Position numbers and translations under genes: made by a program
NCBI GenBank assembly: GCA_024516155.1
Contig: JAJJXM010000004.1
Span: forward strand, 558,001 to 622,000
DNA: 64,000 nt
Reading direction: 5' to 3'
Source: Pyronema omphalodes
Taxonomy: Eukaryota; Ascomycota; Pezizomycetes; Pezizales; Pyronemataceae
The notes under the pieces: generated by a model
What the model was told of the DNA's origin: nothing
The model's database searches: none
Seen by the model: only the letters and a program-made list of their open reading frames with translations
Shown: positions 1 through 9,147 of the stretch, one piece after another
How positions within the stretch are numbered: position 1 is the first letter of the stretch
Layout: every line of letters starts with the position of its first letter

Positions 1-1400
1 CTTTATTCTCTTTCTCTTGCTCTTTCTCTTGCTCTTTCTCTTCGGTGTCTTTCTTCTCGTTCTTCTCGTTGGAGGGTTTCTCAGTGATGGCTGTGGGTGC
101 ACCGACAGTCGTAGGCTTGGTACCGCTCTTTAGCCAGAGTCCAATTGCCATAATGGTAAAGTTAACAGCGATCAACATGGCTGAAGGAAGGTATGTCCCA
201 ATTGACACAAACTTCTTCGGGCCTAACAAGAGGTAGAAAAAGAAACTCTGATGAAAGTGTTCCAAGAGATTATTCAAACTTCTGAATAAACTCTCCACGA
301 TACGGCCCATGGTTACTTCATCATGATTTCCAAAGCCGCTAACTTGCAGTGTGATGGCATCGATGTGGTAAGGAATAAAAACACTGTGAGGTCCGGTAGC
401 GTGTCCAAGACCTTGGTTAACCATGCCACGGAGCATTGTGTGTAATCGGTCCTCGTAAGAGTCGGTATGTCCATGGAGCTCCTGTAATGACGTACGAACA
501 CCCATTTGGTTACCGGCAATATGAACGGCGGTATTGAATAAATCTAGGTTTGGAAGCTGTCCATTGGTACCGTCGTAGACAATGTGGATCCTATCCCACG
601 GAACGGCGGTGGGGTAGTCAAGGACGATAACACCCTGTAAAGCACCAGACGTAACGGGAAGACTTTCCACCATCGGAGGTGTGTGAGTGTCGTGATAGGC
701 GTCAACCCAGGCTTGGGGACCCGCACGTGCGTCTGAGGTGATTAAGAAGATAACATCTTTCGACCAGAGGGACCATCCTGTTCCATGCCTCCGTCAGCCA
801 CAATTCCCCTTTTGCCTTATTCTCTGTATATTTCTGTGAAGCGCAGATGAGCCAAGAGGGACATATGAACTTACGTTTAAAGTACCTTGCTAACGCCATC
901 ACCAAAGCCACTCCAGACTCATTTAGGACCTCATCCGTATTCAACCATGGCGCAGCTAGTACAACCGCTTCCGTAGCATCACCTCTGGGAGCTTCCAAAA
1001 CAGCATAGACATTCTCTCCCTCATAAGTTCTTCCTCCAGCTTCATATTTAAATTTCTGAGTCCCGACCTTAAGACCCTGGCCTTTGAAGATATCACCAAT
1101 GACCTGTGCTACTTCGTTGGTACTGGCGTTTTTCTGACCCAAGGCAGCGACTTCGTGGCGGTAGGCCCGGAAGACATTTTGTTCTGAACTGTGAAAATAG
1201 GTGTGGACTCCTCCTGGAAGGAGCGCGTTTTCGCTGATGTAGGTATTGCGGGAGTATTCGTCGAGGGGTAGTAATAGAAGCCAGGCAACACCGATCAAGA
1301 TGCAGATACTGCTCAGGAGGGGGAGGAAACGGAGGAGGGCGGTGGAGCGGAGAGGGCCTGGTGAGAGATTAGCGGGCTGTGCGGCGGAGTTGCTTGACAC
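1..1400 (-). CDS. GAA1: GPI transamidase subunit Gaa1 (partial, C-terminus beyond window)
   Basis: Gaa1 is an ER-membrane subunit of the GPI transamidase, which attaches glycosylphosphatidylinositol anchors to proteins. The coding exons are complement(875..1400) and complement(1..777). The intron 778..874 has a GTAAGT donor and CAG acceptor and restores the frame (codon C|GA, Arg). After a short basic N-terminus there is one membrane segment at about residues 24-46 (ending VAWLLLLPL). A luminal peptidase-like domain follows, with the Gaa1 motifs ENVYAVLEAPRGD and EAVVLAAPW and, after the splice, WSLWSKDVIFLIT, then AWVDAYHD. Near the window edge comes FVSIGTYLPSAML, a membrane segment, and a Lys/Glu-rich loop (EKEQEKEQEKE). 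The frame is still open at position 1, so the last membrane spans lie outside. The start is the first ATG of the frame. Family assignment rests on recognised Gaa1 motifs. It is transcribed in tandem with CFT2, 475 bp downstream of its stop. Confidence 0.88.
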
Positions 1401-1875
1401 CTCCGAGAGGGGGAGGGGGGAGCTTTGGTGAGAATTGGGAGATGGAAAGAGACATACGTGGCAGCGCCATTATTTGGACCTTGTTTCTCCGGGCTTCGTC
1501 AGGCCCTGGATGTTATAGCGAATGTGGTGAAGTTGGTATTTCTTCAGTGGAATTGGGTCATTGAGTTGGAAGTTCAAATTCGAGGTTGCTGCGCGCGGGA
1601 GCTTAGCTAGCGGGACACAGTTACATAACGTTGGAAGCTTATCCCTTAGTTACGCGCGCCCTAGTGACATGAATTACGCGTGGTTCTGACAACTACCCCA
1701 ACACCATTCTCACTACTCTTCTAAAATCCATTTTTGAATTCCGAACTGGTACAGTAGATAACAATGCAATATCCTTTACAAAAAAAAAAAATCACAAAAA
1801 ACCAAATACATTATTTTCCAACGCCTCCGGACGATATCACTATTATGTCAACCCAAATTGAACCCTCACTCACAT
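1401..1875. other. Intergenic: GAA1 promoter / CFT2 3' flank
   Basis: This 475-bp gap lies between two minus-strand genes, so it must hold the CFT2 terminator and the GAA1 promoter. A T-run (A-run on the plus strand, about 1780-1790) lies close to the CFT2 stop codon. No further gene or repeat is seen. Confidence 0.6.
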
Positions 1876-4800
1876 CTAACCACCAGCCACCACCGCCAAT
1901 CCTGCGTAAACCTTCTGTCTAACCTGCAAAAAAGTCGCCGCCCTCGCCGCCGCAGCAGACGCAACCAATCCCCCTCCCCCATCCTCAACTGAAACACTTC
2001 CCACGCCAGATTTTCTCACTACCACCACTCCATCTACAAGCAAAGTTCCCTCTCCCCTAAACTCCGCCGTGTGGCCTGCCTCTTGCAAAACCTTCCTCAA
2101 GTCTGCCAGTCTGATGTCTCCAACATGAATCGGCTGTGCAACTGATCTAGTAGCAGCTGCCAATGCAGGTGGTAAAACATCCAACACTAATTCCATTGGT
2201 TCATCAGCCTTGGGTGCATCTCCACCATTACCATCCGTAATCGTTTTCTGTTTCTTTCCATCCGGATCCGATTCATAAGCCACAGAAACCCTTCCAATAA
2301 CGTGAACAACTCCCAAACCCCTGACGTTCTGCCATTTTAGGCCTCTTGCTAAGCTGTTGCCCAGTTTAACGGTCCAAGCATTAGTGTCGACAGAGGCGTT
2401 AACCATCTTTCCGCAAATGGGGGAGAAGACATCAATTCCTGTACTGCCGTTGCGGTTGGAAGAAGCTGCCTTATCTCTGTAGAATTCGGCGAGGAATTTA
2501 GTCTCTTCTCGTTTTCCGCCGACGAGGATGAGCTTCTTGGGATTAATGAGGGGAAGGAGCATTCGGAGTGATTTCTGATCATGGAGACCTGAGAAATCGA
2601 TGAAAGTGGCGGAGATGTTGATCCGGATAGTCTCAGTAGCTGTAACCATTTTGCTGGGTGCAGAAAGAACTACTTCATCATCCTCATCCTCCGTTTCTGT
2701 CACTTCTCCTTCCTCCGCTGAATCTGCCGCATCTCCCTCCATCGCATCAGGGTCGTAGTTATCATCCCCATCTCCAGCTCTACTAGATTTTAGCCTCTTC
2801 TTCTGTGCTCCCTTCCGTTTCGCCATATCCTGAGTTTGAGCATGTGCATTGGCACCACCACCAGCTCTGCGTGCTCCACTACCCGGCTTAGCCAGCTCTT
2901 CATCCCATTTCCTCTTCTTTCCCATCACACGAGTTTCTTCAGCCGCCTTCTCTCCCTGATCATCTGCAACTTCTTCACCCTGCTTCTCTTCTGCACGCAT
3001 GTAATCATCCGCTCGAAGAACCTCTCCGTATTCATCCACTCGCTTTCTTCGAACTTGGAACGGAAACATCCGGTTTCTTCCTTTAGCTCCTCTCACATCA
3101 TAGTCGTAAACCCCTTGACCACGGAGAAGGATATTGACACCAATATCGACCTTTTCATTATTGGCACCTGGTACAACACCACCCATCATTACAGCAGCTT
3201 TGGAAGTAGCAGTGGTAAGAGCTTTTCCTTGCCGTTCAGAATCAGAATCATCATCCGAACTTGAGGATGCATCATCATCATCAGCATTGGCGTCTACTGC
3301 GGGTAAGCCAGAGGTCGACATTAAAGACTGGTGCTGGTTCGTTAAAGCCTTCTTCGCTGCGAGGTGTCGTTGGTAGGATAGTAGTTCATCACCCTCGAGT
3401 TTCACTTTGTTTTCAGTGGTGATTGAGGAGGTGTCGGAGACAGGGATGACTTGGCCAACTGCTGCTGTGTCTTCGCTCATGCTGGTGGCTTCTCTCCAAC
3501 CTTGCCAGAGCTTGCCTGTTAACCCGCTCTTGCCTTCTGCGCGCTCGGTCAGGACGACAACGTTCCTATCGTCGTTGGCGAGCTTCAGGAGGGCATCTCG
3601 GCTGAAACCCCATTCTAAGCTCGAGTCAGAGGCGATGATAACTTTTCCTCTTCTATCGTTGTTGTTTAACGTCCGTGCCAGTTGCCCCGGTGTGGATACC
3701 AGGTTGAGATAAAGAAAGTCGAAGGGTCCTGCTTTATTTCCCGTGGTTTCATTTTGACCTTCTTTCGATTCGTTCCGCCGGTCATTCCTATTGCCCCGGC
3801 TTGACTTTTCTGCAATAGACTCAAACTCGCGAACAACGGCTTCGTCCATCCATTCTAGCATAGATCCAATGACCTGTCCTAACCGCTTCACCTTACGACC
3901 GGCAAGAAACAGTCCAACCCCTTTGCCTTGCTTACCGGAAAATTTCGGGTCTTTTCGCCAGGCGTGCTCCAGAAGGTAGGCTAGCTCCAAAACTCGACCA
4001 ACGGAATCAGTGGGAATTAAAACAGTTCCACCCTTTTCGATGGCGGTCCTTCGTATCGTTTCCAAAAGGATTTCGTCTCGCTTTTTACGTCCTCCAGCCA
4101 TATTGGAAACCATGGAATTCTTTGCCGAACAAACCAAAGCCGTGGGTTTTAGTAAAGCTTCCTGGACCCTTCCTCCCTCTCCTCCTAGGAATGCAGCACT
4201 TCTTAAGCAGTTCTCTCGAGACAAATTCCAATCAACAGCATAAACAATACTTTCTTGAGCCTGTTGAATCTTCCATATCGTACCTCCTAGAGAATGTCCG
4301 GCAGAATATGCTGTAATTGTAACACTTCCCAACTTTCCAGAGACTCTTGCAAGGGCTGTATGTAAAGCAGTAGGCTGGGAATATTTCAGCGTCACAATCT
4401 TTTGACAATAACTATCAATTTCCGCTGGGGTAGGCGGGAGCTTTAATGCATCCTCGGGGAGCTCGACAGTAGTTCCTTGAGGTACGAAATTTGCTGCCCT
4501 GAATCCTGTTGCGCTTTGGTCTTCGGTGTTGGAGTCCCGGAGCTTGGTGTAAGCTTTCGGAGAAGAAAGGTAGATATCCTGCAGTAGTAGCCGTCCGAGG
4601 TTAGAGACTGGGAAGGTGGAGTAGACTGGGATTGAGTTGAAGTTGGGAATATGTTTGCAGGCGTGGGCATAGGCGCCCATATGAGAGAGTGTCGGATGGG
4701 TGAGGAGGATTAGGTCTATGGTTGGAGTATGTTTTTCGAGCTCCGAGAGCATAGACGGATCGAAGGATACATCCCAACCGACATCGATCAGGATTTTGAT

Positions 4801-4878
4801 GTTGTTGTCAAGCTCTAGTAGTGATTGGCAGGCGGGGGAGTCGCTTTGGGCGCCGAGGAGGGAGGTGAAATGGAACAT
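1876..4878 (-). CDS. CFT2: Cleavage and polyadenylation specificity factor subunit 2 (CPSF100/Cft2)
   Basis: This is a single uninterrupted frame of 1000 residues. Cft2 is a core subunit of the nuclear mRNA 3'-end cleavage and polyadenylation factor and partners the nuclease Ysh1/CPSF73. The N-terminal metallo-beta-lactamase fold starts at residue 1 (MFHFTSLLGA, DVGWDVSFD). The usual zinc motif HxHxDH is degenerate (HPTLSHMGAY, about 61-70), as expected for the non-catalytic CPSF100. AYSAGHSLGGTIW is at about 190-202, and a beta-CASP region spans about 210-450. An acidic low-complexity stretch (about 533-549) precedes the conserved MFPFQVRRKRVDEYGEV (604-620). A Lys/Asp/Glu-rich linker (about 630-735) follows, then a C-terminal RMMBL-like block with TFIDFSGLHD and NPKKLILVGG (about 758-788). 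The long acidic inserts make it longer than yeast Cft2. It is divergent from DBP10 across 508 bp. Confidence 0.93.
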   Translation of the reverse strand: MFHFTSLLGAQSDSPACQSLLELDNNIKILIDVGWDVSFDPSMLSELEKHTPTIDLILLTHPTLSHMGAYAHACKHIPNFNSIPVYSTFPVSNLGRLLLQDIYLSSPKAYTKLRDSNTEDQSATGFRAANFVPQGTTVELPEDALKLPPTPAEIDSYCQKIVTLKYSQPTALHTALARVSGKLGSVTITAYSAGHSLGGTIWKIQQAQESIVYAVDWNLSRENCLRSAAFLGGEGGRVQEALLKPTALVCSAKNSMVSNMAGGRKKRDEILLETIRRTAIEKGGTVLIPTDSVGRVLELAYLLEHAWRKDPKFSGKQGKGVGLFLAGRKVKRLGQVIGSMLEWMDEAVVREFESIAEKSSRGNRNDRRNESKEGQNETTGNKAGPFDFLYLNLVSTPGQLARTLNNNDRRGKVIIASDSSLEWGFSRDALLKLANDDRNVVVLTERAEGKSGLTGKLWQGWREATSMSEDTAAVGQVIPVSDTSSITTENKVKLEGDELLSYQRHLAAKKALTNQHQSLMSTSGLPAVDANADDDDASSSSDDDSDSERQGKALTTATSKAAVMMGGVVPGANNEKVDIGVNILLRGQGVYDYDVRGAKGRNRMFPFQVRRKRVDEYGEVLRADDYMRAEEKQGEEVADDQGEKAAEETRVMGKKRKWDEELAKPGSGARRAGGGANAHAQTQDMAKRKGAQKKRLKSSRAGDGDDNYDPDAMEGDAADSAEEGEVTETEDEDDEVVLSAPSKMVTATETIRINISATFIDFSGLHDQKSLRMLLPLINPKKLILVGGKREETKFLAEFYRDKAASSNRNGSTGIDVFSPICGKMVNASVDTNAWTVKLGNSLARGLKWQNVRGLGVVHVIGRVSVAYESDPDGKKQKTITDGNGGDAPKADEPMELVLDVLPPALAAATRSVAQPIHVGDIRLADLRKVLQEAGHTAEFRGEGTLLVDGVVVVRKSGVGSVSVEDGGGGLVASAAAARAATFLQVRQKVYAGLAVVAGG

Positions 4879-5386
4879 GACGATAATATGGTTGCGCGAC
4901 CGGGAGGACGGCGGAGGGTAACGGCGGTCGTGTGGGAAATGCTCTCAATGATGTTGTTGTTGCCGTCTGCAAGTGCTAGAGTGGTGTGAAGCAAGAACGT
5001 CGATATAACTTGAGGAACGTGTTTGGCGCGTCTCGTAGCCGCTAGAATAGGTTCCATGTCTAAGAAGCCTTACGTCAAGTCTGAACAAAGACAATAATTT
5101 TTGAACAGTTACACCGATAATAATAAAGCTTTTTCGAAATCGAGTCTCAATGTAATTACTCCCCTACAAATCCTCCCAAATGCGTAAAAAAACCTCGAAT
5201 TGCGGCTCTCCCAGCGCGTCGAAGTCACTCGGTAAATTAACCCTAACCCACGGAAGCTTCCACGCCAAGCTTTAATTAGCTAGTCTGATGCCCGGCTAGC
5301 GTGGAAAGTTTTGGATATTATTTTGGCGTTGCACAGCAACCTCTCACCACCGACAGCTTCAGCAGTAATTTACAGTCGCAGCAACA
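4879..5386. promoter_or_regulatory. Divergent promoter between CFT2 and DBP10
   Basis: The 508-bp region separates the start codons of two divergently transcribed genes, so both core promoters and 5' leaders must lie here. I see no exact PAC (GCGATGAG) or RRPE element that would mark ribosome-biogenesis control of DBP10. Only an AATTTTT run near 5095 is of that flavour. The boundary is defined by gene layout, not by recognised sites. Confidence 0.55.
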
Positions 5387-8251
5387 ATGGCACCCCGTGC
5401 CTCTTCCCCTGCGGAAAGCGAGTATGAACTCGATATTTCGAAGGCGCTTGCGGACCAGGACTTTTTGAGCGGCAGCGACAGCGACGCCGACGAGGTCCCC
5501 AAGCGAAAGAACAAGAACGAACCGAAACAACTTTTGGACCTTGACGACATTCTCGGTGGTGGACATGATTCGGAGGATGACGGAGATGCTGCGTTTATTG
5601 CAGCTCAGCAGGCTGCTAGAAACAGGAAAACTACTACGGTTACGGGTCAGAAGGCAAAGAAGAGTGGAGGTTTTCAGTCGATGGGTCTTGGAGCAAACTT
5701 GTTGAAGGCTATTAAGCAGAAGGGTTTCAATGTTCCTACTCCTATTCAAAGAAAGACTATTCCTTTACTTTTGGACGGACTGGATGTCGTTGGTATGGCT
5801 AGAACTGGTTCCGGAAAGACCGCTGCGTTCGTTATTCCTATGATTGAGAAGCTTAAGGCCCACAGTGCAAAGGTATGCTTTCTCGGATTCCCCAGTCGGA
5901 TTCACACGCTAAATGTATCACAGATTGGAGCCAGAGCTATCATTATGTCGCCCTCTCGTGAATTGGCCCTACAGACCCTTAAGGTTGTTAAAGACCTCGG
6001 AAAGGGAACCGACCTCAAATCCGTCCTTCTTGTCGGAGGAGATTCCCTCGAAGATCAGTTCGGTTTCATGGCTAGCAACCCCGATATTATTATTGCTACT
6101 CCCGGACGTTTCCTCCATTTACAAGTCGAGATGGAGCTCGACCTCAAATCCGTTCAGTACATTGTTTTCGACGAAGCTGATCGTCTTTTTGAGATGGGAT
6201 TCGCTTCTCAGCTTACCGAAATTCTTTACGCCCTTCCTACCAACCGACAAACCCTTTTGTTCTCCGCCACCTTGCCCAAGGCCTTGACCGAGTTTGCCAA
6301 AGCTGGTCTCTCTGAGCCCACCCTCGTCCGTCTCGACGTCGACGCCAAGATTTCCCAGGAGCTCGAGAGTGCATTTTTCTCCGTCAATTCCTCCGAGAAG
6401 GAGGGAGCCCTTCTCCATCTTTTGAAGGATGTCATCAAAGTCCCTCTTGGAGAGACCGGTATTAAGACCTACTGGAATGCCGATGAGCGCGACGACGAAG
6501 AAGAGGGAGAAGACCGTGAGCAGCGTGGGAAGAAGCGCAAGAGAGGCCCGAACCTGGACCGTGTCAAGGAGGCCTCCTCCTCTTTTGCAACCATTATTTT
6601 CGCTGCCACCAAGCACCACGTTGAATACCTCGCCCGCTTAATCAACAAGGCCGGATACCCCGTTTCGTACGTTTACGGAGCCCTCGACCAGGTTGCCCGT
6701 CGTCAGCAGGTCGCTCGTTTCCGTTCTGGAGAGACTCAGATCCTTGTCGTCACTGACGTTGCTGCTCGTGGTATTGATATTCCTATCCTTGCAAACGTCA
6801 TCAACTTCGATTTTCCCCCTCAGCCTAAAGTTTTCGTCCATCGTGTTGGACGTACCGCTCGTGCTGGACGCCGTGGATGGGCCTACTCTTTGGTTCGTGC
6901 TGAGGATGCTCCCTACCTTATCGACCTCCAGCTTTTCTTAGGTCGCAAGCTCGTCTTCTCCAAGGACTCCGACAAAAAGAGCAAGAGCGATTTCAACTTT
7001 GCCTCGGATATCATCATCGGAACCCTCCAGCGTGACGCCCTTGAGCGTAACGTTGAGTCTGTCAACAAACTCATCGAGGAAGACGCCGAGATTTTCGCTC
7101 TCCAGGGAGTTTCTATCCGTGCCGAGAAGCAATACAACCGTTCCCGTCCCGCCGCCGCGTCTGAATCCGTCAAGCGTGCTAAAGAGATTGTTGCATCCAA
7201 GGGCTGGAAATCTGTTAACCCTCTCTTCGCCGACGAAATTGACACCCTCGAAGCTGAGCGAACCAAGATGTTGGCCCGTGTCATGAACTTCCGTCCCAAC
7301 GAAACTATTTTCGAAATTGGACAGCGTGGTATCAACAAATCCGATGCCGCCAACATGATGAGAGTTAGAAGACAGAAGATCAAGGTAGATGTAAACAACA
7401 AGCACAAGATCCTTGACTCTTCTGATGAAGAATCCGATGCACCTGAGGAGATCGAGGTAGAGGACGATAAGGGTGACGATTCAGATATCAACATGGAATC
7501 AGCAGACGAAGACGAGCTTGCGTCTACCTTCAAAAAACCCTCCAAGGGAACTGGCGCAAACTACCAAACCGTCGCCAAGAAAACCAAAAAGCGAAACTTT
7601 GAAGACGCCGAGCACTTTATGAGTTACCACCCCTCAACATCACTAGCAGAAGACCGCGGATACTCCATCACCGGAGGAGTTGCCTCCTTTGCCGAAGCCG
7701 CTAGAGGAGCAACCATGGACCTAGTCGCCGATGAAGCCGGAAAGGGATTCGCGGAAGCTCACAAAGCAAAGGGAATGCGCTGGGATAAAAAGGCGAAGAA
7801 ATATGTGGCTCGTGCTAACGATGAAGACGGATCCAAGGGATCTAAGATGATCATCGGAGAGTCTGGACAGAAAATTGCTGCGTCTTTCAAGTCGGGTAGA
7901 TTCGATGCTTGGAAGAAAGCTCATAAGGTTGAGCGTATGCCTAGAGTTGGAGAGTTGGAGCAACCCGGTGGAAATCGCTTTGCTGGTGGTCCTGGTGAAA
8001 GACCTATGGGTGGTAAAATTGGAAGTAGAATGTTCCACAAATCCACCGCGGCACCCAAGAGACCAGATAAATACAGAGATGACTTCGAGGTCAGGAAGAA
8101 GAGATTCAATGAGGCGAAGGAGAAGGGTCTGGTTAAGTCTGCGCTACCTAGATCAGAACTCAAGGGCAAGGATGATATGCTTAAGGCTAGGAAACTCAAA
8201 GAGAAGAGAAGGGAAAAGAATAACAGACCTTCAAAGAAGAGAAAGTTTTAA
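5387..8251 (+). CDS. DBP10: ATP-dependent DEAD-box RNA helicase Dbp10
   Basis: Dbp10 is a nucleolar DEAD-box ATPase needed for 60S ribosomal subunit assembly. The proposed CDS is join(5387..5872, 5924..8251), 937 residues. The 51-nt segment 5873-5923 (GTATGC donor, GCTAAA branch-like site, CACAG acceptor) interrupts the conserved stretch between motifs I and Ia, and is best read as an intron although it is in frame and has no stop. Helicase motifs in spliced numbering: Q-motif FNVPTPIQ (about 114-121), I ARTGSGKT (138-145), Ia PSRELALQ (172-179), Ib TPGR (221-224), II DEAD (245-248), III SAT (276-278), V TDVAARGID (439-447), VI HRVGRTARAG (468-477). A charged insert (about 349-375) splits the helicase core. 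The Dbp10 C-terminal domain follows after an acidic linker (GGVASFAEAARGATMDL), and a basic tail ends in RPSKKRKF. Confidence 0.95.
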   Translation: MAPRASSPAESEYELDISKALADQDFLSGSDSDADEVPKRKNKNEPKQLLDLDDILGGGHDSEDDGDAAFIAAQQAARNRKTTTVTGQKAKKSGGFQSMGLGANLLKAIKQKGFNVPTPIQRKTIPLLLDGLDVVGMARTGSGKTAAFVIPMIEKLKAHSAKVCFLGFPSRIHTLNVSQIGARAIIMSPSRELALQTLKVVKDLGKGTDLKSVLLVGGDSLEDQFGFMASNPDIIIATPGRFLHLQVEMELDLKSVQYIVFDEADRLFEMGFASQLTEILYALPTNRQTLLFSATLPKALTEFAKAGLSEPTLVRLDVDAKISQELESAFFSVNSSEKEGALLHLLKDVIKVPLGETGIKTYWNADERDDEEEGEDREQRGKKRKRGPNLDRVKEASSSFATIIFAATKHHVEYLARLINKAGYPVSYVYGALDQVARRQQVARFRSGETQILVVTDVAARGIDIPILANVINFDFPPQPKVFVHRVGRTARAGRRGWAYSLVRAEDAPYLIDLQLFLGRKLVFSKDSDKKSKSDFNFASDIIIGTLQRDALERNVESVNKLIEEDAEIFALQGVSIRAEKQYNRSRPAAASESVKRAKEIVASKGWKSVNPLFADEIDTLEAERTKMLARVMNFRPNETIFEIGQRGINKSDAANMMRVRRQKIKVDVNNKHKILDSSDEESDAPEEIEVEDDKGDDSDINMESADEDELASTFKKPSKGTGANYQTVAKKTKKRNFEDAEHFMSYHPSTSLAEDRGYSITGGVASFAEAARGATMDLVADEAGKGFAEAHKAKGMRWDKKAKKYVARANDEDGSKGSKMIIGESGQKIAASFKSGRFDAWKKAHKVERMPRVGELEQPGGNRFAGGPGERPMGGKIGSRMFHKSTAAPKRPDKYRDDFEVRKKRFNEAKEKGLVKSALPRSELKGKDDMLKARKLKEKRREKNNRPSKKRKF

Positions 8252-9147
8252 AGTAGAGTTTTATGTATCTAGTTTGGAGTTGTGGTTTATGGGAAAAAGT
8301 AATGTTTTGGTTGGTTGGACAATGCTATTTTATTTCATGCATGATAACTTAACTATCACGTGAAGACTTGAAGATGGCACTTCGCGGGACTTGACAAACT
8401 CCGATGAAGAACCTATGGATCACATAAAAAGCGTTGAAGATACAACATGTGAAGAAGCCAGCAGCAAGCTTCTAGATGAAGTTTTTTGGAGTTCCACGCT
8501 TCCTACATTTCTTATTCTATATCCATCAATTTATGGCGCCCCATCGATTACGTGGCACACAATACTCTAGCTTCAGTTGAGAAGCCTAACAATTTTAGGT
8601 TACGAATAAATTATAGCTATTAGTGTATATGCTCTCAGATTCCAGTGTTGCACGAAGTTAAAGCCCTGAGAGTATTCATTTGGGCAATTGTAGCAACCCA
8701 TCTAAACCCCCGCCTGGAAAAGGCCTTCTAATACGCCACGGTCGAGCGATCACTGTCAGCGCACAAGCAACGAATAATCAACTGGAGTGAAGTGGGGATC
8801 CAACTCAGTGGCCCATTTTTTCTTCTCAATACAGTAATTCCATGTACAGTACAGTAAATCACCATACAGGTGTAATCATCATTTCCATCTATTCTCTTGC
8901 AAAAATGAGTGACCAAATAACACGCATCAACTTTTCCTTGAAATCCAGCCATTAAAAGCAATAAATCGTAGAAGTTTACAAAAATGCATGTCAAATCCCG
9001 GTTACCTTCATTACCTATGTCAACTTCAAAACACCAGAAATCAAATGCAATATTACCCTCAGCATGCCAAAATATTCTACAATTATTGGCTCATCGACGA
9101 CGGACACTATACGAACCCGGGATTCGTAGCATGTGTAGCGTCTGTGA
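8252..9147. other. Intergenic between convergent DBP10 and MEI2
   Basis: About 0.9 kb separates two convergent stop codons and should contain both 3' untranslated regions and terminators. It is AT-rich with no recognisable gene, repeat or RNA. The short open frames on both strands here have no recognisable content. Confidence 0.55.
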
